Assembly: GCA_013306675.1 (NCBI GenBank)
Contig: JABLUY010000081.1
Span: forward strand, 1 to 64,000
DNA: 64,000 nt
Source: Thraustochytrium sp. TN22
Lineage: Eukaryota > Sar > Bigyra > Thraustochytrida > Thraustochytriidae
Direction of reading: 5' to 3'
The notes under the pieces were generated by a model that was given only the letters and a program-made list of their open reading frames with translations, was not told the DNA's origin and searched no databases. A program made the translations under genes and the position numbers. Positions within the stretch are counted from its first letter, which is position 1. Each line of letters begins with the position of its first letter. This document shows, piece by piece, positions 56,519 through 64,000 of this stretch.

Positions 56519-58399
56519 TCATAGGTACTGGAAGGCGATATTCTGGTCCTCGGATTCGTCGTCGTCGTCGTCGTCAATGTCGTCGTCGTCATCGTCGTCG
56601 TCATCGTCAACGTCGCCGTTGTTGTGGTCGTCTTCATGCAGGAAGATAAATTGGCGGGCCACGTCCCCGTCGTCGTCGTCGTCGTCGTCGTCATCTTCGT
56701 CGTCGTCGTCGTCATCATCATCGCTCTTCGGTGCGCCGGGGCGGTTGCCTACCTCAGAGGCTCGCGCGTCGATGCCTTGCGCGCCCGTGGCTTCCTCGGC
56801 GCTGTCACCGTCGACAGTGGCGGCCGTGGCGCGCTCGAAGTTGTTGCGGCGCTCAGCCTCCTGCGCCTCCATGAGCATCGCAGCGAATCTGTGCATGCTC
56901 TCCATGTCGAAGACATCGGCGAGAGCATCGTGCGCGTTTCCCCCCATCAAGTTCAGACCCAGCCCAAACGGGATGCCGGACAGGAGGAAGTCGTCATCGT
57001 GCATGGGGTGGCCGCGCTCCGGCCTTTGCAACTGGTCCCGGTCGGCCCAGTTCCGGTCGCGCGGCCGCGGGGCGGGCGCCAGGATCGGCCGGTTCTGCAG
57101 CGCCGCGATCGAGGGTTTCGCGGACAAGCTGTGCTCAAGCCGAGCTCGGTACTCGCGTCGCGCCTTGGCCGCATCGAAGCACGCCTTTTGCGAGATCGTC
57201 ATGAGCTTGAAGTCATGCGAGAACCGGCACTTGGACCCAGATTGGCACGCGTCGCGCACAAACTTCTCGCACAATGGCAGCGTTGCCTTTTGCTTCTTCT
57301 CTGCAGGCTGCTCGCGACGCTTGGCAGCGTCGAATGCTGCTTTTTGCGAACTCGTAAAGAGGCTTGGGTCATGCGAAAACCGGCACTTCGATCCAAACGG
57401 GCACTTATTCCGCACGAATTTCCAGCACACCTTCTGCGGTTTTTGCTGCGTCTCCGTCCCCTGGCTCCTCCCCTGCTTGTTCTTTTCGCCGCGCCCACCT
57501 GCGGACTTTGGTTTGCTCGCCACCTTCGTTGCTGCCTGTGCACGAGATTTGGAGGCCGCCGCCGGAAGCTCGGTGTTTTTGGCCTTCGACTTGGGGGGCT
57601 CGGCGTTTTGGCCCTTCGACTTGACCATCGATCCCGTCTGGGGCTCGTCAGCTTTGTGGCTAGCACCGATCTTGCCATCCTCTTGGATGGCGCCAGGACG
57701 CTGCAGGAGCTCTGAGGGCCGCTGGGCGCCACTGCTGTCGCCCTCCGCCTTCAGGCCTGGCCTCGCGACCGAGACCTTGGTGCCTTCGACTGCTGACTTC
57801 GTTGTCTGCCCTGTCTTGGACGGCGGGTCCGACTTTACAGCGGCACCGCTATGGCCATTTTCCTTGGCGTTGGGCTGCTGCTGCAAGCGCTCTGAGGGCT
57901 GCTGGGCGGCGCTGCTGCCTACCTCCGTCTTCGCGACCGAGGACTTGGCGCCTTCAAGCGTTGCCTTTGTCGTTGGTCCTGCCACCGACGGGTCCACCTC
58001 GATGGCGGCGTCTGTGTTGCCAAGGTGCTTGATCTTGGGACGCTGCAGCGATCTCAAGGGCTGCCGAGCGCTGCTACTGGCGCTCTTCACGCCAGGCGCG
58101 AACAGAGGAGGCTCCGGCGCAGGTTGCGCCTCGTGGTCGGCCTCGCGGTTGAACATCGCCCTCTTCCTGGGTGGAGGCCGTTCCGGTGCATCCGATGTAG
58201 CGCCCCACTCGCTGCTCAAGGGCGTTTGGAAGCGACTGGCAGGAGCAGCTCCAACAGCCTGGCCGCGGGGTACTTGGGAGCGATTCGCAGCAGCAGCTCC
58301 TACAGCCTGCCCGGGCAGCCTCCTCGCCCGTGGCGCGCCCCCTCCGCCGCGCCCGCGTCCTCGCGAGCTGTGCGCGCCCTGCCGCACGAACATGGTCAC
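56519..58399 (-). CDS. Two-finger CCCH zinc protein with acidic tail
   Basis: 626 residues. The N-terminus is Arg/Gly-rich (GAHSSRGRGRGGGGAPRA), RGG-like. A long Lys/Ser/Pro/Gln region carries repeated blocks with PPSKTGQTTKSAVEG and similar, suggesting internal duplication. Two tandem CCCH fingers follow with identical spacing C-x7-C-x5-C-x3-H: CWKFVRNKCPFGSKCRFSH and CEKFVRDACQSGSKCRFSH, separated by a repeated SSQKAAFDAAKRR / ISQKACFDAAKAR helix. Downstream is a conserved-looking FLLSGIPFGLGLNLMGGNAH patch and then an Asp/Glu-rich tail ending FQYL. RNA binding is expected from the fingers; the target is unknown. The acidic tail DNA is a GTC/GAC trinucleotide tract. Confidence 0.88.
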   Translation of the reverse strand: MTMFVRQGAHSSRGRGRGGGGAPRARRLPGQAVGAAAANRSQVPRGQAVGAAPASRFQTPLSSEWGATSDAPERPPPRKRAMFNREADHEAQPAPEPPLFAPGVKSASSSARQPLRSLQRPKIKHLGNTDAAIEVDPSVAGPTTKATLEGAKSSVAKTEVGSSAAQQPSERLQQQPNAKENGHSGAAVKSDPPSKTGQTTKSAVEGTKVSVARPGLKAEGDSSGAQRPSELLQRPGAIQEDGKIGASHKADEPQTGSMVKSKGQNAEPPKSKAKNTELPAAASKSRAQAATKVASKPKSAGGRGEKNKQGRSQGTETQQKPQKVCWKFVRNKCPFGSKCRFSHDPSLFTSSQKAAFDAAKRREQPAEKKQKATLPLCEKFVRDACQSGSKCRFSHDFKLMTISQKACFDAAKARREYRARLEHSLSAKPSIAALQNRPILAPAPRPRDRNWADRDQLQRPERGHPMHDDDFLLSGIPFGLGLNLMGGNAHDALADVFDMESMHRFAAMLMEAQEAERRNNFERATAATVDGDSAEEATGAQGIDARASEVGNRPGAPKSDDDDDDDDEDDDDDDDDDGDVARQFIFLHEDDHNNGDVDDDDDDDDDDIDDDDDDESEDQNIAFQYL

Positions 58400-59725
58400 G
58401 GCCTGCTCCTCGACTTTCCTCGCTGCGCGCGATGCCGCCTCGCCTCGCGCCGCAAGGCCGCCGGAGCGTCGCGGGGCCGCGCCGCAAGGTCCGCGCCGCG
58501 CCGAAGACCGAGCACTGCCCGCTCGCGCGTCGCGCGGCGAGTCTTTTCTCTCTCTGGCCTCCTGTGCTCGTGGCTCGACGCGGCCGGGATGATCATCAAA
58601 GTCGCGCCGTTCCCGTAACCTATGCCAACCGACCTTGAGCTCCGGCTCGGCGGCGCGGCCGCGGCGGCGGCGGTCGCGGCCGCCCGCAGCGCCGCAGCGC
58701 TAAAATCAAATGGTTTGCGCTTGAACTGATTTGCGCTTGAACCTGGACCTGAAGTCACAGTGCAGTGACACCAGCACCAATGGATTCTGTACGCAAAACT
58801 GTGCTTCATCGTAAACAGTGCATGGCCCGTGCCCGCGGTGGAGCGACATGGATGACCTCAAAATGCTTGTGCAAAGAGCAGCAGGCGGGCTGCATTACGC
58901 TGAGACGAGCGTTACAAGTGAGAGGCGCAGATGATCATGCGAGGCGTAGGCGCAAACGCAAAGGCGCAAGGCGGCATTTCTAATGAAAAGTGTGCCGGGA
59001 CATGCGTTGGCCGTGGTACTCGCAGGAGACGACCAAGCCAAGTGGCATGTGACACAATATTGAAGGAAATGCCATCACGGTGCGCTGCGAGTCAGGCCGA
59101 GTCGGCGCCACAGGCAAAATCGTCCTCGTGGCCCATGTCGACGAGAACCACCCAGCATCATACGGACGTTGCTTAGACCAGTGCGACACCGCCGTGGACG
59201 CCACTGCGAGACGTCTGTCCACCTTTCGCCACCTCACGCCCTTTCGCCACCTCACGCCTGGCGACGCCGTTCGCGCGCCACTCCCGCGATGGCAACTCGT
59301 TACATTCACCTGTCCTTCGCTCGCAGCCCGGGGCTGGCCTGCAGGCAAAGCTGCACACATCCCCGCGTCTTGAGGGTCGAAATTCGCGTGTGAAGGCGTC
59401 CGAGGTCGACCTCGTCCTTGTGCTTTGATTCGCCGCCGCGCTGACCGGCGGGCCGGCCGTGGCAGACTCATCACAGGCCGTCGAGCTGGGACCGTGTTTG
59501 AGGCTTTGAGCACTGCACGTGTTCATGAAAAAACGGGCGCAAGCGTCAGTTGGGCCGCTTCCGCGCCCAACCACCATGGCCACATGCGGCGTGACTGTGA
59601 TGATCAAAATCGGCAATCAAAGTCGAAGTCGCGGCGAGGCCGGCTCGCGGCGGGCGGCGGCTCGCGGCGCGTGAGCTCACATCGCGGCGGCGCGCGTCGA
59701 GGCGGCCCGGCCGCGGCACGGCGGC
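58400..59725. promoter_or_regulatory. Divergent intergenic region
   Basis: 1.3 kb between the CCCH gene and the basic hypothetical gene. GC-only near 58640-58700, then lower GC from 58700 to 59600. A direct repeat CTTTCGCCACCTCACGCC occurs twice at 59223-59260. Short open frames are present but none has codon bias or recognisable sequence. No tRNA or other RNA was recognised. Confidence 0.5.
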
Positions 59726-59904
59726 ATGCCGAAGCGACGCGCGGCGCGCGAGGGCGAGGAGGCGCGGCGCGACAAGAAGAGGGCCAGGACCGGGTCGGAG
59801 AAGGCCGCCAAGCGCGAGCGCGACGCCGCGCAGGCGCGCAGCGAGAGCAGGAGCAAGAGCGAGGCCAGGGCAGAACGGGCCGCGGCCAAGGCCGAGGCGA
59901 AAAA

Positions 59905-59935
<31 letters not shown>

Positions 59936-60616
59936 GAGCGGGCCGCGGCCAAGGCGAAAGCGCGCGAGGAGGAGGAGGCCAGGGCCCGCGAGAAGGAAGA
60001 GCTCAAGGCGGCCGCCAAGGCCGCCGCCATCGCCGATGCTGCCATGTACAGGGAGCAGAGGCCAAGGCGGTCCACGGTGGAGCCGGTGGAGCTTGTCGAG
60101 CCGGTGGAGCCGCCGGGCGAGGAGGAATCCTCCCAGCCGACCGCGGTCGTGGAGGGTAACGCGAGGAATCACTACATGAAGGAGATCGCGAAGCTTGCGA
60201 CAGACGTCAAGAAGCTGAATGGGATGGTCCTCAACCGCAGGGTCGTCTTGAGCTTTGTGGCGGCCAAGATCAGGTGCCCCCCGGAGACGCAAGAAATGCG
60301 CATGAAACTCGTGGACTTCTTCGCGAAGGAGTGCGTGCGCGCAGACCTGAAACACTTTCCGCCCAGAGGCGGTGTCTTCGCTTGGCCCACGATTTCCCTC
60401 GCTGGCGCGGTGGAGCGCTGGGCCTCCTATTACGACGAGGTCGCGGCCATGGAGGACGGTGACCGGCTCATCAAGCTGTACTTTTCCCCTGGCCTCATGG
60501 AAGCCGTCCAGATGGTCCAGGAAGACAACAAGAAGTTCGCAAACCAGCTGTACGTCGCGAAGCGTTTCCTCGAGGCCGGCGGGCCTCGCAAAGATCCTCC
60601 TCGCGTTCGCAAGTAG
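59726..60616 (+). CDS. Basic Lys/Ala/Glu-rich protein with globular C-terminus, unknown (296 aa)
   Basis: Starts MPKRRAAREGEEARRDKKRA, with nuclear-localisation-like clusters. Residues 30-105 are a single long charged helix with three KKAKKA units encoded by AAGGCG repeats. A VELVEPVEPPGEEE linker leads to a compact C-terminal domain (about 145-285) with ARNHYMKEIAKLATDVKKLN, VVLSFVAAKIRCPPETQEM and MEAVQMVQEDNKKFANQLYV. The C-terminal domain is not recognised. Codon bias is strong to the TAG at 60614-60616. Nucleolar or ribosome-biogenesis work would suit the composition and the neighbouring UTP17-like gene, but that is speculation. Confidence 0.75.
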
Positions 60617-61243
60617 CGCCGCTCCACGCGGCGCACAGTCCGTCGGACCCTGCTGGGGCGGGCCGGCCAGGGGAAATCCCGGCCTGCCCCTGAGAAGCAC
60701 GGGCCCTGACGCTATCGCCCGCAAGTGGTTTGGCCGCGGCTGGTTGTACAAACACAAAAAAAACACTACCCGGGTACCATGGTAGGTAGAAGGAAAATCG
60801 AATCAGCGAAGAAGAGACGCAACTAGGCCTACTCTAAGGATGAAGAGACTCTCAGGCAACGCATTAGAGAAGAGAGTCCCAAGCATTGTCTTGTGATTGC
60901 CCTTTTGCAATGCCCATTGCTTTCTTTGCGCAGCTGCACCTGCGTCCACCAGCTCCCGATCTGACCCGGGGCCCTGACTCACAGTCAGTCAGTTGGGCCC
61001 GCCAGGCCAGGTCATCAGGCTCGTCCACTTGGGCCCAAGCATGCGACGGTGGGCCGGTGGCCAGGCACGCATCTGGCCCGCTCGTGGCGGAACCGGGGTG
61101 CGCGCGCGCACGGTCACTCGGGCGGTCCACTAGCCCCGCGCGACGGGTGGCGGCGGCGGCGTGGAGGACCCGGGCGCGGCAATCAACAACCAATCGATCG
61201 ATCGGTCGATCGATAGGCCTGGCCCGGCGGCGCGCTTGCGGCG
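60617..61243. promoter_or_regulatory. Intergenic region with palindromes, 5' flank of WDR75
   Basis: Two overlapping 10-bp palindromes, TACCCGGGTA and TACCATGGTA, lie at 60767-60784 after an A-run. CAATCGATCGATCGGTCGATCGATAGG at 61190-61217 is a near-perfect inverted repeat about 30 bp before the WDR75 start codon and may be a regulatory site. No gene seen. Confidence 0.5.
61192..61215. promoter_or_regulatory. ATCGATCG inverted repeat just upstream of WDR75 ATG
   Basis: The string ATCGATCGATCGGTCGATCGAT reads almost the same on both strands and sits about 30 bp before the start codon, in the leader or at the promoter. Its function is unknown; it could be a simple tetranucleotide repeat. Confidence 0.4.
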
Positions 61244-63874
61244 ATGACGGCGACGGCGGCCACGGCGGCCTCGGCGGGCGGCGGGCCGCGCGGCGTGCTG
61301 CGGTTCGCGGGCGGCGGGCGGTACGTGGTGTTCGGCAGCGGGCTGGACGTCAAGGTGGTGGCCGCGGCCACGGGCGAGGTGGTCCGCACGCTTCAGGGCC
61401 ACGCGGACACGGTGACGAGCGTGGGCGAGAACCCGAATGACGTGACGCAGCTGCTGTCGCTGGATCGGTCCGGGTGCGTGCGCGTGTGGGACCTCGAGGA
61501 GGGCAGCTGTCTGGCCGAGCTGCCCCGCACCGAGGCCGTGGCGCTCGACGGCGGCTACGCGGTGCTGCAGGCGTGGGCCAAGCAGCGTACGGGCGGCGGC
61601 AAAAAGGGCGCCAAGGCCGGGTCCTCCGAGGCCAAGGGCGATGATGGCGAGGACAAGAAGAAGCTGAGCCGCCGGGAACGCAAAGAGCGGGCCAAGGCGC
61701 TGCGGGAGCAGCAGGCGGCGGCGCAGGCGGCGCAGCCGAAGAAGCGCGGCCTCAAATGGCGGCTGGCCAAGGTGGAGGTGCGCATGGGCGAGGGCGGCGC
61801 GCCGCCGCGCCTTTTGGAAGTGGAGACGGTCTTCAAGGGCATCAAGACGCCCTTGACCCAGCTCGTGGTGGGCGGGAGCGCGGGCGGGAGCCACGAAGGC
61901 GACGGCGAGCGTGGTCCGTACGTGGTGTGCGTGGCCGAGCAGACCCTCTTCGTGTATGACTCAGTGAGGCGCGAGAACCACAAGCTCGTGCACTCGATGG
62001 AGCTGACGTGCGCGGCCATCCACCCGACGCGCGACATCCTGGCGGCGGGCGACGGCGAAGGCCAGGTGATCGTGTTCCGGCGCAATGGGCCAACCTCCTT
62101 CGCGTCCACGACGCGCACGCGCATGCACTGGCACGCGCATGCCGTGGGCGACATTGCGTTTTCGAGCGACGGCAACAACTTCATCACCGGCGGCCAGGAG
62201 GGCGTGCTGGTGATCTGGCAGCTGGAGACCGGCGACCGCGTCTTCATGCCGCGCCTGGGCAGCGCGCTGGCGCGTGTCGCCTATGGGCCAGATGGCGCGC
62301 ACATGGCAGTGCTGACGGCCACGGCGGCCGTCAAGATGATCGACGCGCGCACGCGCCGCGTGGTGAGCACTGTGCAGGCGCTGGAGTCGGTGCAGCGGCC
62401 GCGGCGGCGGCTGCGCATTGGCCTGGTCACGGATCCGCGCACGGGTGCGACGGTCTTGCAGCGCGAGGCGGGCATTTTGCAGTTCTTCGACGTGGCGCGC
62501 GATCGCCCGCTCGCCAGTGTCGACGTGACGATGCGCAACCAGCTGAACGAGGTGGAGGGCGACAAGCTGACGGTGCCGACGGCGGTGACGGCGGTCGCGC
62601 TGCAGCCGCGGTCCGGCGCGCGCATGGCCACCGTGGAGAGCCGTCTCGAGGTGATGACGCTCAAGTTCTGGGCGCTCGTGCGGCAGCCGGCGCAGCACGG
62701 CGGCGCCTCGCACGCGACCTTCCAGCTCGCCACGCAGGTGATGCAGCCGCACAAGAAGCGCGTGGTGGCTCTGCTCATGCACCCGCACGGCGACTTTTGC
62801 GTGAGCGCGTCGCGCGACTCCACTTTCAAGGTGTGGGCGCGCCAGCCCGGGTCGGGCCAGTGGTTGTGCCGATCCGTCGGCTTTTACCGCTCCTCGCCAA
62901 TCCAATGCGCAGACCTGAGCCAGGACGGCTCGCTGTTGGCGCTCGCCTACGACGACCTCGTTACACTGTGGAACCCGCTGTCCAACTCGCTTATTGATGT
63001 CTGCGCGCACCCGGGGCGTGCGGGTCAGGGCACCTGCGTGGTGTCTCACGTCGCCTTTTACCGCCAGTCCCGCCTTGCGGTGGCTACCACGGCCGGCACG
63101 CTGCACATCTGGGACGCCGCCAAACGTGAGGTGATTTGGTCGCTGACGCTGGGCCGCATCAGCGCCATGCGCGCCGACGGCGGCCGCCTCATGGTCTTTG
63201 TTGGCGCGCACAATTTGCTCATCTTCGAGGACGGCCCGACGCCCGTGCGCCACGAGTGGGTGCAGCCGCGGTCGTCCGCCGGCAAGGTCGTGGACGTGGC
63301 CGCGGTGGCGGCGAAGAGCGGCTTTGCCGTCCTCCTCGAGTCCGGGGAGCTGCAGCTCGTGGGCTGCTCGGCGGCCTCGAACGCGGCGGCGCCGTCTCTG
63401 GCGGACGCTGCCGAGGCGCAGCGGCGCAGCAACTACGCGCTTGTGTATGCGGCGGCTCGTGATGCGGAGGACGCCACCGAGGTGCTGCCGACGGCCGGCG
63501 CCCGTGATCTCAGCGACGGCGCCACGCTCGACCTCCTGGACGCCTACCCGACGTCGGTCCTCCCTCCGCTGGCCAAGCTGACCGCCTCGTTGCTGTCGGG
63601 GCCCAAGGAGGCGGACGCTGCTCCTGCGGCCCGCAAGCGCTCGGCGGACGCGGACCTGCGGGCCACGCCGTCGGCCCGCAAGCGGAGCCGGCCCGCCGCG
63701 CCTGCTGCCGCCGTGGACGGCGGGTCGGATGCTACGGTGGTCGCCATCGAGGATGACCCGACCGGTGGCGCGGCTGGCAAGGAGCGCCTGCAGGACAAGC
63801 TCTTGGAGGAGAGCATGACGGACTTTTTCAGGAATGCTCTATGGAAGCCCAAGGCCAAGAACAAGGCAGCTTGA
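61244..63874 (+). CDS. WD40 protein of the SSU processome, UTP17/WDR75-like
   Basis: Component of the t-UTP/UTP-A subcomplex that acts on pre-rRNA transcription and early 18S processing in the nucleolus. 876 residues in one frame. Two tandem beta-propellers are seen: blades such as DVTQLLSLDRSGCVRVWDLE near residue 75 and HPHGDFCVSASRDSTFKVWA near 525. The family-specific string HWHAHAVGDIAFSSDG, followed by GGQEGVLVIWQLETG and PRLGS, matches WDR75/Nan1 closely. A Lys/Arg/Glu insert (about 120-170, KKKLSRRERKERAKALREQQ) splits blade 2-3 and may bind RNA. The C-terminus is basic and low-complexity and ends in a helical DFFRNALWKPKAKNKAA. The ATG at 61244 follows directly on the inverted repeat. 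Confidence 0.9.
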   Translation: MTATAATAASAGGGPRGVLRFAGGGRYVVFGSGLDVKVVAAATGEVVRTLQGHADTVTSVGENPNDVTQLLSLDRSGCVRVWDLEEGSCLAELPRTEAVALDGGYAVLQAWAKQRTGGGKKGAKAGSSEAKGDDGEDKKKLSRRERKERAKALREQQAAAQAAQPKKRGLKWRLAKVEVRMGEGGAPPRLLEVETVFKGIKTPLTQLVVGGSAGGSHEGDGERGPYVVCVAEQTLFVYDSVRRENHKLVHSMELTCAAIHPTRDILAAGDGEGQVIVFRRNGPTSFASTTRTRMHWHAHAVGDIAFSSDGNNFITGGQEGVLVIWQLETGDRVFMPRLGSALARVAYGPDGAHMAVLTATAAVKMIDARTRRVVSTVQALESVQRPRRRLRIGLVTDPRTGATVLQREAGILQFFDVARDRPLASVDVTMRNQLNEVEGDKLTVPTAVTAVALQPRSGARMATVESRLEVMTLKFWALVRQPAQHGGASHATFQLATQVMQPHKKRVVALLMHPHGDFCVSASRDSTFKVWARQPGSGQWLCRSVGFYRSSPIQCADLSQDGSLLALAYDDLVTLWNPLSNSLIDVCAHPGRAGQGTCVVSHVAFYRQSRLAVATTAGTLHIWDAAKREVIWSLTLGRISAMRADGGRLMVFVGAHNLLIFEDGPTPVRHEWVQPRSSAGKVVDVAAVAAKSGFAVLLESGELQLVGCSAASNAAAPSLADAAEAQRRSNYALVYAAARDAEDATEVLPTAGARDLSDGATLDLLDAYPTSVLPPLAKLTASLLSGPKEADAAPAARKRSADADLRATPSARKRSRPAAPAAAVDGGSDATVVAIEDDPTGGAAGKERLQDKLLEESMTDFFRNALWKPKAKNKAA

Positions 63875-64000
63875 AACATCCTACACCAACGCCATCCTTT
63901 TAGCATAAGTGTGTGAGAAAAAACGAGTACAAGTAGCGAGGCCCTAAGAGGCACAAGCGAGCGACAAGGCGGAAGAAACGGTGACACAGAGACGCGACTT

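Overview
The window reads as nuclear DNA of a very GC-rich, gene-dense, intron-poor unicellular eukaryote. Long uninterrupted reading frames have third codon positions that are almost all G or C. They encode eukaryote-only proteins: an NSD/SET2-like histone methyltransferase, gamma-tubulin, an axonemal dynein intermediate chain, the SSU-processome protein UTP17/WDR75, serine palmitoyltransferase LCB2, an equilibrative nucleoside transporter and a UBA-UAS-UBX protein. The dynein chain implies a flagellated stage. Composition, intron scarcity and gene set fit a thraustochytrid/labyrinthulomycete stramenopile. That placement is inference; no marker gene here proves it. Only two introns could be read with confidence (83 and 94 bp, both phase 1, GT-AG, with CTGAC branch-like motifs).

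Layout. 1-8.4 kb: a possible 3' gene end at the left edge, then a giant minus-strand Cys-rich nuclear-type protein with Gln/Ala and Ser tracts. 10-16.5 kb: a SulP anion transporter convergent with a PHD-AWS-SET methyltransferase. 18-25 kb: an APH-fold kinase-like protein, an SLC29-type transporter and the dynein intermediate chain, all on the plus strand. 25-37 kb: a pentameric-channel-like protein with a C-terminal SAM domain, a low-complexity protein, a CIA30 complex I assembly factor, a small hypothetical gene, a UBX protein and gamma-tubulin.

37-47.5 kb is the accessory-looking part and the most interesting. Two minus-strand genes for secreted or membrane Hint-domain (Hedgehog/intein fold) proteins flank a tandem array of ankyrin-SAM-TIR genes. 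The array has one intact copy, one copy with a single in-frame stop and one copy interrupted by a frameshift and an assembly gap. The duplicated unit is about 2.45 kb. The TIR halves of the two complete copies are essentially identical, while the 99-bp ankyrin modules differ at the tips of the repeat fingers. This resembles a diversifying recognition array attached to a constant TIR effector with a SARM1-like candidate catalytic glutamate.

47.5-64 kb returns to core genes: an alpha/beta hydrolase, LCB2, a coiled-coil protein, an extended-SDR-like protein without the usual catalytic Tyr, a two-finger CCCH protein, a basic hypothetical protein and UTP17/WDR75. Several 3' flanks carry local tandem duplications of about 80, 120 and 200 bp. 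5' flanks are marked by GCG tracts and a degenerate GAGTNCGAGTNC repeat. No tRNA, rRNA, CRISPR array or mobile element was recognised.
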